A DNA stretch of 64,000 nt, taken from assembly GCA_963920705.1 (NCBI GenBank), contig OY987227.1, positions 24,719,935 to 24,783,934 of the forward strand, given 5' to 3'. Made by a program: the position numbers and the translations under genes. The first letter of the stretch is position 1; every line of letters starts with the position of its first letter. Of this stretch, positions 1-12,340 are shown piece by piece. Source of the DNA: Odiellus spinosus (Eukaryota > Arthropoda > Arachnida > Opiliones > Phalangiidae). Below the pieces are notes generated by a model that was not told the origin of the DNA, ran no database searches, and worked only from the letters and a program-made list of their open reading frames with translations.

Positions 1-1218
1 CGTTTTGGGTCCGACCTTTCATTTTGGGTCCGACTTAACGTTTTGGTCCGACTTTTTGTTTGGGTCCGACTTAACGTTTGGGTCCGACTTTCCTTTGGGT
101 CCGACTTTTCATTTTGGGTCCGACTTTTCGTTTTGGGTCCGACTTTACGTTTTGGGTCCGACTTTACGTTTGGGTCCGACATTTGGGTCCGACTTTTCGT
201 TTTGGGTCCGACTTTACGTTTGGGTCCGACATTTGGGTCCGACTTTTCGTTTTGGGTCCGACTTTACGTTTTGGGTCCGACATATGGGTCCGACTTTTCG
301 TTTTGGGTCCGACTTTACGTTTTGGGTCCGACTTTACGTTTGGGTCCGACATTTGGGTCCGACTTTTCGTTTTGGGTCCGACTTTACGTTTTGGGTCCGA
401 CTTTACGTTTGGGTCCGACATTTGGGTCCGACTTTTCGTTTTGGGTCCGACTTTACGTTTTGGGTCCGACATTTGGGTCCGACTTTACGTTTTGGGTCCG
501 ACTTTACGTTTGGGTCCGACATTTGGGTCCGACTTTTCGTTTTGGGTCCGACTTTACGTTTTGGGACCGACTTTACGTTTTGGGTCCGACTTTACGTTTG
601 GGTCCGACATTTGGGTCCGACTTTTCGTTTTGGGTCCGACTTTACGTTTTGGGTCCGACTTTACGTTTTGGGTCCGACATATGGGTCCGACTTTTCGTTT
701 TGGGTCCGACTTTACGTTTTGGGTCCGACTTTACGTTTGGGTCCGACATTTGGGTCCGACTTTTCGTTTTGGGTCCGACTTTACGTTTTGGGTCCGACTT
801 TACGTTTTGGGTCCGACATATGGGTCCGACTTTACGTTTTGGGTCCGACTTTACGTTTGGGTCCGACTTTTCGTTTAGGGTCCGACTTTACGTTTTGGGT
901 CCGACTTTACGTTTTGGGTCCGACTTTACGTTTGGGTCCGACTTTTCGTTTTGGGTCCGACTTTACGTTTTGGGTCCGACTTTACGTTTTGGGTCCGACT
1001 TTTCGTTTTGGGTCCGACTTTACGTTTTGGGTCCGACTTTTCGTTTTGGGTCCGACATATGGGTCCGACTTTTCGTTTTGGGTCCGACTTTCCGTTTTGG
1101 GTCCGACTTTTCGTTTTGGGTCCGACTTTTCGTTTTGGGTCCGACTTTTCGTTTGGGTCCGACTTCCTTGGGTCCTACTATCCGTTTTGGGTCCGACTTT
1201 TCGTTTTGGGTCCGACTT

Positions 1219-4200
1219 TTCGTTTTGGGTCCGACCTTTCATTTTGGGTCCGACTTAACGTTTTGGTCCGACTTTTTGTTTGGGTCCGACTTAACGTTTG
1301 GGTCCGACTTTCCTTTGGGTCCGACTTTTCATTTTGGGTCCGACTTTTCGTTTTGGGTCCGACTTTTCATTTTGGGTCCGACTTTTCGTTTGGGTCCGAC
1401 ATTTGGGTCCGACTTTTCGTTTTGGGTCCGACTATACGTTTTGGGTCCGACTTTACGTTTTGGGTCCGACTTTACGTTTTGGGTCCGACTTTACGTTTTG
1501 GGTCCGACTTTACGTTTTGGGTCCGACATTACGTTTTGGGTCCGACTTTACGTTTGGGTCCGACTTTTCGTTTAGGGTCCGACTTTACGTTTTGGGTCCG
1601 ACTTTACGTTTTGGGTCCGACTTTACGTTTGGGTCCGACATTTGGGTCCGACTTTTCGTTTTGGGTCCGACTTTACGTTTTGGGTCCGACTTTACGTTTT
1701 GGGTCCGACTTTTCGTTTTGTTTCCGACTTTACGTTTTGGGTCCGACTTTACGTTTGGGTCCGACATTTGGGTCCGACTTTTCGTTTTGGGTCCGACTTT
1801 ACGTTTTGGATCCGACATTTGGGTCCGACTTTACGTTTTGGGTCCGACTTTACGTTTGGATCCGACTTTTCGTTTTGGGTCCGACTTTACGTTTTGGGTC
1901 CGACTTTACGTTTTGGGTCCGACTTTACGTTTGGGTCCGACATTTGGGTCCGACTTTTCGTTTTGGGTCCGACTTTACGTTTTGGGTCCGACTTTACGTT
2001 TTGGGTCCGACATATGGGTCCGACTTTTCGTTTTGGGTCCGACTTTACGTTTTGGGTCCGACTTTACGTTTGGGTCCGACATTTGGGTCCGACTTTTCGT
2101 TTTGGGTCTGACTTTACGTTTTGGGTCCGACTTTACGTTTGGGTCCGACATTTGGGTCCGACTTTTCGTTTTGGGTCCGACTTTACGTTTTGGGTCCGAC
2201 TTTACGTTTGGGTCCGACATTTGGGTCCGACTTTTCGTTTTGGGTCCGACTTTACGTTTTGGGTCCGACTTTACGTTTTGGGTCCGACTTTACGTTTGGG
2301 TCCGACATTTGGGTCTGACTTTTCGTTTTGGGTCCGACTTTACGTTTTGGGTCCGACTTTACGTTTTGGGTCCGACTTTTCGTTTTGGGTCCGACTTTAC
2401 GTTTTGGGTCCGACTTTACGTTTTGGGTCCGACTTTACGTTTGGGTCCGACATTTGGGTCCGACTTTTCGTTTTGGGTCCGACATATGGGTCCGACTTTT
2501 CGTTTTGGGTCCGACTTTACGTTTTGGGTCCGACTTTACGTTTGGGTCCGACATTTGGGTCCGACTTTTCGTTTTGGGTCCGACTTTACGTTTTGGGTCC
2601 GACTTTACGTTTTGGGTCCGATTTTACGTTTGGGTCCGACATTTGGGTCCGACTTTTCGTTTTGGGTCCGACTTTACGTTTTGGGTCCGACATTTGGGTC
2701 CGACTTTTCGTTTTGGGTCCGACTTTACGTTTTGGGTCCGACTTTACGTTTGGGTCCGACATTTGGGTCCGACTTTTCGTTTTGGGTCCGACTTTACGTT
2801 TTGGGTCCGACATTTGGGTCCGACTTTACGTTTTGGGTCCGACTTTACGTTTGGGTCCGACATTTGGGTCCGACTTTTCGTTTTGGGTCCGACTTTACGT
2901 TCTGGGTCCGACTTTACGTTTTGGGTCCGACTTTACGTTTGGGTCCGACATTTGGGTCCGACATTTCGTTTTGGGTCCGACTTTACGTTTTGGGTCCGAC
3001 TTTACGTTTTGGGTCCGACTTTACGTTTTGGGTCCGACATATGGGTCCGACTTTTCGTTTTGGGTCCGACTTTCCGTTTTGGGTCCGACTTTTCGTTTTG
3101 GGTCCGACTTTTCGTTTTGGGTCCGACTTTTCGTTTGGGTCCGACTTCCTTGGGTCCTACTATTCGTTTTGGGTCCGACTTTTCGTTTTGGGTCCGACTT
3201 TTCGTTTTGGGTCCGACCTTTCATTTTGGGTCCGACTTAACGTTTGGGTCCGACTTTTTGTTTGGGTCCGACTTAACGTTTGGGTCCGACTTTCCTTTGG
3301 GTCCGACTTTTCATTTTGGGTCCGACTTTTCGTTTTGGGTCCGACTTTTCATTTTGGGTCCGACTTTTCGTTTGGGTCCGACTTAACGTTTGGGTCCGAC
3401 TTAACGTTTGGGTCCGACTTTCCTTTGGGTCCTACTTTTCGTTTTGGGTCCGACTCTTCGTTTTGGGTCCTTCTTTCCTTTGGTCCTACTTTTCGTTTTG
3501 GGTCCGACTTTTCGTTTTGGGTCCGACCTTTCATTTTGGGTCCGACTTAACGTTTGGGTCCGACTTTTCGTTTGGGTCCGACTTTCCTTTGGGTCCTACT
3601 TTTCGTTTTGGGTCCGACTTTTCGTTTTGGGTCCGACTTTTCGTTTTGGGTCCGACCTTTCATTTTGGGTCCGACTTTTCGTTTGGGTCCGACTTTTCGT
3701 TTGGGTCCGACTTTTCGTTTGGGTCCGACTTTCCTTTGGGTCCTACTTTTCGTTTTGGGTCCGACTTTTCGTTTTGGGTCCGACTTTTCGTTTTGGGTCC
3801 GACTTTTCGTTTTGGGTCCGACTTTTCGTTTGGGTCCGACTTCCTTGGGTCCTACTATCCGTTTTGGGTCCGACTTTTCGTTTTGGGTCCGACTTTTCGT
3901 TTTGGGTCCGACCTTTCATTTTGGGTCCGACTTAACGTTTTGGTCCGACTTTTTGTTTGGGTCCGACTTAACGTTTGGGTCCGACTTTCCTTTGGGTCCG
4001 ACTTTTCATTTTGGGTCCGACTTTTCGTTTTGGGTCCGACTTTTCATTTTGGGTCCGACTTTTCGTTTGGGTCCGACATTTGGGTCCGACTTTTCGTTTT
4101 GGGTCCGACTTTACGTTTTGGGTCCGACTTTACGTTTTGGGTCCGACATATGGGTCCGACTTTACGTTTTGGGTCCGACTTTACGTTTTGGGTCCGACTT

Positions 4201-6450
4201 TACGTTTGGGTCCGACTTTTCGTTTAGGGTCCGACTTTACGTTTTGGGTCCGACTTTACGTTTTGGGTCCGACTTTACGTTTGGGTCCGACATTTGGGTC
4301 CGACTTTTCGTTTTGGGTCCGACTTTACGTTTTGGGTCCGACTTTACGTTTTGGGTCCGACTTTTCGTTTTGGGTCCGACTTTACGTTTTGGGTCCGACT
4401 TTACGTTTGGGTCCGACATTTGGGTCCGACTTTTCGTTTTGGGTCCGACTTTACGTTTTGGATCCGACATTTGGGTCCGACTTTACGTTTTGGGTCCGAC
4501 TTTACGTTTGGATCCGTCTTTTCGTTTTGGGTCCGACTTTACGTTTTGGGTCCGACTTTACGTTTTGGGTCCGACTTTACGTTTTGGGTCCGACTTTACG
4601 TTTGGGTCCGACATTTGGGTCCGACTTTTCGTTTTGGGTCCGACTTTACGTTTTGGGTCCGACTTTACGTTTTGGGTCCGACATATGGGTCCGACTTTTC
4701 GTTTTGGGTCCGACTTTACGTTTTGGGTCCGACTTTACGTTTGGGTCCGACATTTGGGTCCGACTTTTCGTTTTGGGTCTGACTTTACGTTTTGGGTCCG
4801 ACTTTACGTTTGGGTCCGACATTTGGGTCCGACTTTTCGTTTTGGGTCCGACTTTACGTTTTGGGTCCGACTTTACGTTTGGGTCCGACATTTGGGTCCG
4901 ACTTTTCGTTTTGGGTCCGACTTTACGTTTTGGGTCCGACTTTACGTTTTGGGTCCGACTTTACGTTTGGGTCCGACATTTGGGTCCGACTTTTCGTTTT
5001 GGGTCCGACTTTACGTTTTGGGTCCGACTTTACGTTTTGGGTCCGACTTTTCGTTTTGGGTCCGACTTTACGTTTTGGGTCCGACTTTACGTTTTGGGTC
5101 CGACTTTACGTTTGGGTCCGACATTTGGGTCCGACTTTTCGTTTTGGGTCCGACATATGGGTCCGACTTTTCGTTTTGGGTCCGACTTTACGTTTTGGGT
5201 CCGACTTTACGTTTGGGTCCGACATTTGGGTCCGACTTTTCGTTTTGGGTCCGACTTTACGTTTTGGGTCCGACTTTACGTTTTGGGTCCGATTTTACGT
5301 TTGGGTCCGACATTTGGGTCCGACTTTTCGTTTTGGGTCCGACTTTACGTTTTGGGTCCGACATTTGGGTCCGACTTTTCGTTTTGGGTCCGACTTTACG
5401 TTTTGGGTCCGACTTTACGTTTGGGTCCGACATTTTGTCCGACTTTTCGTTTTGGGTCCGACTTTACGTTTTGGGTCCGACATTTGGGTCCGACTTTACG
5501 TTTTGGGTCCGACTTTACGTTTGGGTCCGACATTTGGGTCCGACTTTTCGTTTTGGGTCCGACTTTACGTTCTGGGTCCGACTTTACGTTTTGGGTCCGA
5601 CTTTACGTTTGGGTCCGACATTTGGGTCCGACATTTCGTTTTGGGTCCGACTTTACGTTTTGGGTCCGACTTTACGTTTTGGGTCCGACTTTACGTTTTG
5701 GGTCCGACATATGGGTCCGACTTTTCGTTTTGGGTCCGACTTTCCGTTTTGGGTCCGACTTTTCGTTTTGGGTCCGACTTTTCGTTTTGGGTCCGACTTT
5801 TCGTTTGGGTCCGACTTCCTTGGGTCCTACTATTCGTTTTGGGTCCGACTTTTCGTTTTGGGTCCGACTTTTCGTTTTGGGTCCGACCTTTCATTTTGGG
5901 TCCGACTTAACGTTTGGGTCCGACTTTTTGTTTGGGTCCGACTTAACGTTTGGGTCCGACTTTCCTTTGGGTCCGACTTTTCATTTTGGGTCCGACTTTT
6001 CGTTTTGGGTCCGACTTTTCATTTTGGGTCCGACTTTTCGTTTGGGTCCGACTTAACGTTTGGGTCCGACTTAACGTTTGGGTCCGACTTTCCTTTGGGT
6101 CCTACTTTTCGTTTTGGGTCCGACTCTTCGTTTTGGGTCCTTCTTTCCTTTGGTCCTACTTTTCGTTTTGGGTCCGACTTTTCGTTTTGGGTCCGACCTT
6201 TCATTTTGGGTCCGACTTAACGTTTGGGTCCGACTTTTCGTTTGGGTCCGACTTTCCTTTGGGTCCTACTTTTCGTTTTGGGTCCGACTTTTCGTTTTGG
6301 GTCCGACTTTTCGTTTTGGGTCCGACCTTTCATTTTGGGTCCGACTTTTCGTTTGGGTCCGACTTTTCGTTTGGGTCCGACTTTTCGTTTGGGTCCGACT
6401 TTCCTTTGGGTCCTACTTTTCGTTTTGGGTCCGACTTTTCGTTTTGGGTC
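1219..6450. repeat. Higher-order duplication inside the first satellite, period about 2670 bp
   Basis: The monomer-variant order from about 1219 to 3780 recurs from about 3890 to 6450, displaced by 2670-2671 bp. The rare GGGTCCGACATAT monomers near 2010, 2481 and 3039 reappear near 4681, 5152 and 5709. The unusual run with GGGTCCTTCTTTCC at about 3465-3485 reappears at 6135-6155. Local differences exist, for example around 1430 against 4130 and a short change at 5433, so the copies have begun to diverge. The 1219 start motif also matches the first bases of the window, which suggests another, shorter copy to the left. Confidence 0.85.
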
Positions 6451-6901
6451 CGACTTTTCGTTTTGGGTCCGACCTTTCATTTTGGGTCCGACTTTTCGTT
6501 TGGGTCCGACTTTTCGTTTGGGTCCGACTTTTCGTTTGGGTCCGACTTTACGTTTGGGTCCGACTTTTCGTTTTGGGTCCGACCTTTCATTTTGGGTCCG
6601 ACTTTTCTTTTGGGTCCGACTTCCTTGGGTCCTACTATTCGTTTTGGGTCCGACTTTTCGTTTTGGGTCCGACTTTTCGTTTTGGGTCCGACATTTCATT
6701 TTGGGTCCGACTTTTCATTTTGGGTCCGACTTTTCGTTTTGGGTCCGACTTTTCATTTTGGGTCCGACTTTTCGTTTGGGTTTGACTTAACGTTTGGGTC
6801 CGACTTTCCTTTGGGTCCTACTATTCGTTTTGGGTCCGACTTTTCGTTTGGGTCCGACTTAACGTTTGGGTCCGACTTTTCGTTTGGGTCCGACTTAACG
6901 T

Positions 6902-8318
6902 TTGGGTCCGACTTCCTTGGGTCCTACTATTCGTTTTGGGTCCGACTTTTCGTTTTGGGTCCGACTTTTCGTTTTGGGTCCGACCTTTCATTTTGGGTCC
7001 GACTTAACGTTTGGGTCCGACTTTTCGTTTGGGTCCGACTTTCCTTTGGGTCCTACTTTTCGTTTTGGGTCCGACTTTTCGTTTGGGTCCGACTTAACGT
7101 TTTGGTTCGACTTCCTTGGGTTCTACTATTCGTTTTGGGTCCGACTTTTCGTTTTGGGTCCGACTTTTCATTTTGGGTCCGACTTTTCGTTTGGGTCCGA
7201 CTTAACGTTTGGGTCCGACTTTTTGTTTGGGTCCGACTTCACGTTTGGGTCCGACTTTCCTTTGGGTCCGACTTTTCATTTTGGGTCCGACTTTTCGTTT
7301 TGGGTCCGACTTCTCATTTTGGGTCCGACTTTTCGTTTGGGTCCGACTTAACGTTTGGGTCCGACTTTCCTTTGGGTCCGACTTTTCGTTTTGGGTCCGA
7401 CTTTTCGTTTTGGGTCCGACTTTTCGTTTTGGGTCCGACCTTTCATTTTGGGTCCGACTTAACGTTTGGGCCCGACTTTTCGTTTGGGTTCGACTTAACG
7501 TTTGGGTCCGACTTTCCTTTGGGTCCTACTATTCGTTTTGGGTCCGACTTTTCGTTTGGGTCCGACTTAACGTTTGGGTCCGACTTTTCGTTTGGGTCCG
7601 ACTTAACGTTTGGGTCCGACTTCCTTGGGTCCTACTATTCATTTTGGGTCCGACTTTTCGTTTTGGGTCCGACTTTTCGTTTTGGGTCCGACCTTTCATT
7701 TTGGGTCCGACTTAACGTTTGGGTCCGACTTTTCGTTTGGGTCCGACTTTCCTTTGGGTCCTACTTTTCGTTTTGGGTCCGACTTTTCGTTTGGGTCCGA
7801 CTTAACGTTTTGGTTCGACTTCCTTGGGTTCTACTATTCGGTTTGGGTCCGACTTTTCGTTTTGGGTCCGACTTTTCATTTTGGGTCCGACTTTTCGTTT
7901 GGGTCCGACTTAACGTTTGGGTCCGACTTTTTGTTTGGGTCCGACTTCACGTTTGGGTCCGACTTTCCTTTGGGTCCGACTTTTCATTTTGGGTCCGACT
8001 TTTCGTTTTGGGTCCGACTTCTCATTTTGGGTCCGAATTTTTTTTTTGGGTCCGACTTAACGTTTGGGTCCGACTTTCCTTTGGGTCCGACTTTTCGTTT
8101 TGGGTCCGACTTTTCGTTTGGGTCCGACTTAACGTTTTGGTTCGACTTCCTTGGGTTCTACTATTCGTTTTGGGTCCGACCTTTCATTTTGGGTCCGACT
8201 TTTCGTTTGGATCCGACTTAACGTTTGGGTCCGACTTAACGTTTGGGTCCGACTTAACGTTTGGGTCCGACTTTCCCTTGGGTCCGACTTTTCATTTTGG
8301 GTCCGACTTTTCATTTTG
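6902..8318. repeat. Second higher-order duplication inside the first satellite, period about 708 bp
   Basis: The order of monomer variants from 6902 (GGGTCCGACTTCCTTGGG followed by GTCCTACTATTCG) recurs from 7610 and runs in parallel to about 8040. There the second copy changes into a T-rich stretch (about 8036-8047). Both copies share the rare GGTTCGACTTCCTTGGGTTC variant (near 7104 and 7812). This is independent of the 2.67-kb duplication and sits nearest the array edge. Confidence 0.8.
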
Positions 8319-8944
8319 GGTCCGACTTTTCGTTTGGGTCAGACTTTTCGTTTTGGGTCCGACCTTTCATTTTGGGTCCGACTTAACGTTTGGGTCCGAC
8401 TTTTCGTTTGTGTTCGACTTAACGTTTGGGTCCGACCTTTCATTTTGGGTCCGACTTATCGTTTGGGTCCGACTTAACGTTTGGGTCCGTCTTTTTGTTT
8501 GGGTCCGACTTAACGTTTGGGTCCGACTTTCCTTTGGGTCCTACTTTTCGTTTTGGGTCCGACTTTTCGTTTTGGGTCCGACCTTTCATTTTGGGTCCGA
8601 CTTAACGTTTGGGTCCGACTTTTCGTTTTGGGTCCGACTTTTCGTTTTGGGTCCGACCTTTCATTTTGGGTCCGACTTAACGTTTGGTTCCGACTTTTCG
8701 TTTGAAACTTGAAAAGTTCAACATTCGAACCTTGCTCTTTCATTTAAAATTAGCTTCAATTATAACAAATAATTCCTTCTTTTAGTTTGGCCGGTCACTG
8801 GACATGTCCTCGAAAAAACCGATTTTAACGCTATTTCTATGGAAAAATTAAACATTTTGATTGGATAACATAGAACGCTATTTCGTTCTCTGAATTAATA
8901 TCCCTAGAAAAATTAACCATAACAAAGATATTAACGTGAAATAA

Positions 8945-9025
8945 TTATATTATAAGCTTGTTCTAAGAAGGAATATCATCTTGAGCTCATTAACTGATTT
9001 ACAAGAGGGTCCTCATGCTATGAAA
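8945..9025. repeat. Diverged dispersed repeat, copy 1
   Basis: The segment from AATTATATTATAAGC through GGGTCC near 9012 resembles 32462-32533: both contain TAAGAAGG, then ATAT, GCTCATT, and TTTACAAGA followed by GGTCC in the same order and spacing. Identity is moderate and the ends are unclear. It is most likely an old copy of a dispersed element; its class is unknown. Confidence 0.5.
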
Positions 9026-10379
9026 GCTGACCAATAGCGCCCCTACACTTACTAATTAACGTTAAAGTATTGAGATTTTCATGGAACTAGGAAACCCCTT
9101 TGTAAGGTCACCTATACGTTAAAATAATAATAATTAATAATAATATGCCTTTAAATTAGTCCATGTTATTAACTTAGAGTTTCATCCTTCCTTTATAAAC
9201 CATACATGGTATCCGGTTTAGCTCTCATTTTAACCGAGATGGCTTGGCGTTAATGAATGCATTTTGGCCCAGGCACAATCCACTATTCCAAATTTCTAAA
9301 TTAACAATGAAGAAGAGATACCAAAACTTGGCTAGGGAGAAAAAAAAAAAATTTGATTAAAAATAATGGAAAAAACTCTGAGATTTTTATTCTAGCGTTA
9401 TTTATGAAAGGTACTGTACCTAAGCTTCATTTTTTTTTTTTTTTCTTTTAGTTGTTGTTTGAGTAATAAACGCTCGCCACCCCTTGAATTAAAAATGTCG
9501 GATCATTTTTTACTAAGGTACGTTGAAGTAGGATTTTGTTAGAGTAAGGAAAATGAAATATGCCCTCGTCACGCTGTTAGTAGAAAAAAAAAAAAAAAGT
9601 GGCTAAAATCTTTCTACACCATCGTTAAACACGTTCTGGAACCACTCCCATATTTACACTCGCTACGCTCCTAAAATCCGTATGGCCAAGTATCGCGCGA
9701 TCACCGTCGTATACACATTCAAGTCGTGGGTTTTAAACCTTAAGGGGATAATGAAGACGAGTAACGTGCTACTTTTAATCGATTTAGAACGTTAACTATA
9801 AAGCTACGTTCACACTAGAGACTTGGAAAACGTTTTTAAATCTGCAAATAAAATTTACAAGATATTAATTATATATTTTGAGAAATGGTCTTTACAGTTG
9901 ACCTCAAAATTTTATAACTTGACCTTTCTAAAACGGTTCAAAACGATTAATCGATTAAAAGTAACTTATTACTCTTCTTCATTATCCCTTTAGTCGAGAA
10001 GATCCCAGCACTCCTTGTTCTACGCCCTGGGGTTAATCGAGGTCACGTAACTTTCTCCTTTAAACGTGATTTAATAAGTGTATGTGTATGTATGTAGGGC
10101 CCTTTAGGGTGTAATAGATCCTCTTATTAAGGGTACTTAGGGTGTTGGCTTTATTCCCAAGGTATCGCGAAAGAGGGGGGGGGTTATCTTACCGCGACTT
10201 ACTCCCCGCGGGATAGTTTAGACCAGGGGTAAAGTTATTCGGGTAAGGACAATGGGCTTATAATTTTAGATTACCATATGTTCGTCATCTCAGGCTGTAT
10301 CTAACTAAGAGATGAGAAATTCCCTTATTTCTGAAAAAAAAAGGGGGGGGGGAGTTTCTTAAATTATAAATTAATCTTA

Positions 10380-10420
10380 TTATTTACCATGGTAAACTTA
10401 TTATTTACCATGGTAAATAA
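10380..10420. repeat. Duplicated perfect palindrome
   Basis: A perfect 20-bp palindrome, TTATTTACCATGGTAAATAA, lies at 10401-10420. It is preceded at 10380-10396 by a nearly complete second copy (TTATTTACCATGGTAAA). The two are separated by three bases. It could be a local duplication of a protein-binding dyad or simply a slippage product. Confidence 0.8.
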
Positions 10421-12108
10421 GACTATAACGATCGACTAAAGAATGGCCTCGGCTCGAAACGTCTCGAAAATAAAGTTTATCTATAAATACCATATCTGTA
10501 AATTGTTTAAAAAAAATTATTTTAGCTTTAGTTACGTTTTTATTTACCGTCTAGTTACCATTGCTAATTTATAACGGTATTTATTAGGGATTTTAAAATG
10601 AAGAAAATTGGTAATTAACCTCAGTGTTTTGTAAATTACCGCCGACAAAGATTTAAAAAAATATGCTCATGCTTTGTTTTGGTTAGATCGATGGTGTAAT
10701 TTTCCTTTTTTTAACTGGTAATTAATTGTTAATTAAACTCGGTATATTTTATAACGATATAAATATCTTTTTGATTCAAATCGATAAACTATCCCGGAGA
10801 GTAAATTTCCGACTATCAGTAACCATAATTTCTATGTGGGGGATGGTTTTTTTGCTGTATTTTAACTATAAATTTTATTTTATTTTGGCTGAACTATTTC
10901 TACCCCAGTAAACGTACCCTGATTTTTATAACCATTTTATCGTTTAGGCCTTTTTATGGATAGCCATAACGTTTAATTATGGATAATTCTTCGGATTATG
11001 TTGTAAAAAAATGACATTTGGGGGTACTTTTTAAACTTCAGGTCAAAAAATTATTGTTCTTCTTGAAAGTTACAATTTTATTTAATTTTAAGTTTTCATA
11101 ATTCATAACCTATGAAACAGCGAAAAGTCTGGGAAAGGAACTCAAAAAGGTTAGGGAAATAAAATTTATTGGTGCATATTTCAAGAAAATGGTTATAATT
11201 TTTATTATAATAGTAATTATTTTAGCCTGAAAATATTTGTGGAACATTAGCTTATTTTCTCCTTTTCTGAGCAAACTGTCAAATGAAACAAGTGTTAATT
11301 GTCAACGGTTCCCGAACATAGTCATGGTAAAAGATTAAAAATTTCCGAGGGAAAATTATTGAGAAATTGTCAGGGAAAAATTGGCCCCGGAAAACTTGGT
11401 TAAGTCCGAATAAGTCCAAAAGATCGAATACCTCTGACCTCTCAGGATTTATGCCCTAATTCAATCCCACATAATCAACGGTAGAATTAATCTCACTCAC
11501 GTAAATAAAGATATTTAAATTTCCCTTTCACCGTGATTAATAATTTTAATATTAAAAATAAATCAAATATTAAAGGTAATCAAATATTGATAGAGTTTAT
11601 CAAACGCGAACTTGGAAATGTAATTTTAAATTTAAATTATTCCCATTTATTTTAATATTTTAGTCCCGACTGCGACCGGAAATATAAAACCAACATAAAT
11701 ATTTTTAATATACAGTTACTGGTAACTGGAGTCAAGAAGTAACGAACTAAAAATACTTGTGCAAATGGCGAGGGAAGAAATTACTCGAAATAGAACTAGT
11801 ATATACGATTTCAAATAAGGTTTAGTATTTTATGTTTTTAATGGTCATTTAAAACTTATTTGCGGGGAAACAAGAGTCGTTTGCGATGGAGGAAATATTC
11901 TAAAAATGAACTCAAATCTAAAAATTATTCACAATTATACTTTTCCTTAGATTTATTTTTCGTAAATTTCCCCTGTTCGCGTGCTTTGCTTTGAACACAA
12001 GCGCGCGTAGGCTGGAACACTTTTACAGGCGCCCATTCAAAATCATTACCGAGCACTAGAGCTACTCGCGTTGCGCCATAGGTAACAAATGCCTCTGAAA
12101 TAAAATTG

Positions 12109-12340
12109 TTTTTAGCTCCATCTTCCCACCTAGGATGTGGGGTGAAGGTATTGCATTCGTTGCGACGTCGCCGTCGTTGGAAAAGACGAAATTAATTGAA
12201 AAACGCGAAAAGCAGTTAATTTTGAAAAGTGACAAATGTTTTTCTATACTTTCGTGGTTTTAAATATATATATTTTCATTCGAAAACCAAGTAAAAACAT
12301 TCAAATATTAAAAATAATGATATTTGTTACTTAACAAATA
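12109..12340. repeat. Dispersed repeat family B, copy 1
   Basis: This segment aligns with 22191-22430. Shared blocks in the same order are TTTTTAGCTCCA, a GGTGTGG/GGGTGAAGG block, TTCGTT, GAAAAGACGAAAT, TTTCTATACTTTCGT, GTTTTAAAT, and AAAACAAAGTAAAAA-type sequence. No terminal repeats or coding capacity are visible. It looks like two old copies of one non-autonomous element. Confidence 0.6.

Larger units (their letters stand above)
1..8703. repeat. Satellite array, 18/19-bp monomer (GGGTCCGACTTTTCGTTTT family)
   Basis: The whole interval is head-to-tail copies of a short monomer beginning GGGTCCGAC. The main variants are 19 bp (…TTTTCGTTTT, …TTTACGTTTT, …CTTTCATTTT) and 18 bp (…TTAACGTTT). 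Shorter forms of 13 bp (GGGTCCGACATTT, GGGTCCGACATAT), 15 bp (GGGTCCGACTTCCTT) and 17 bp also occur. The array starts before the window and ends sharply at about 8703. All three + frames stay open for hundreds of codons because the monomer has no stop triplets; 19 nt is one more than a multiple of three, so each frame yields the same 19-residue peptide cycle. These reading frames (up to about 920 codons) show no domain, signal peptide or splice pattern and I do not call them genes. The left part (1-6000) is rich in TTTACG and ACATTT monomers; the right part is rich in TTAACG and TTTCC monomers. Confidence 0.97.

Noticed and set aside
5-8712. Open reading frames of 60-920 codons across the first satellite
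   Set aside because: They exist in every frame and on both strands because the monomer lacks stops; there is no domain, start context or splice evidence.
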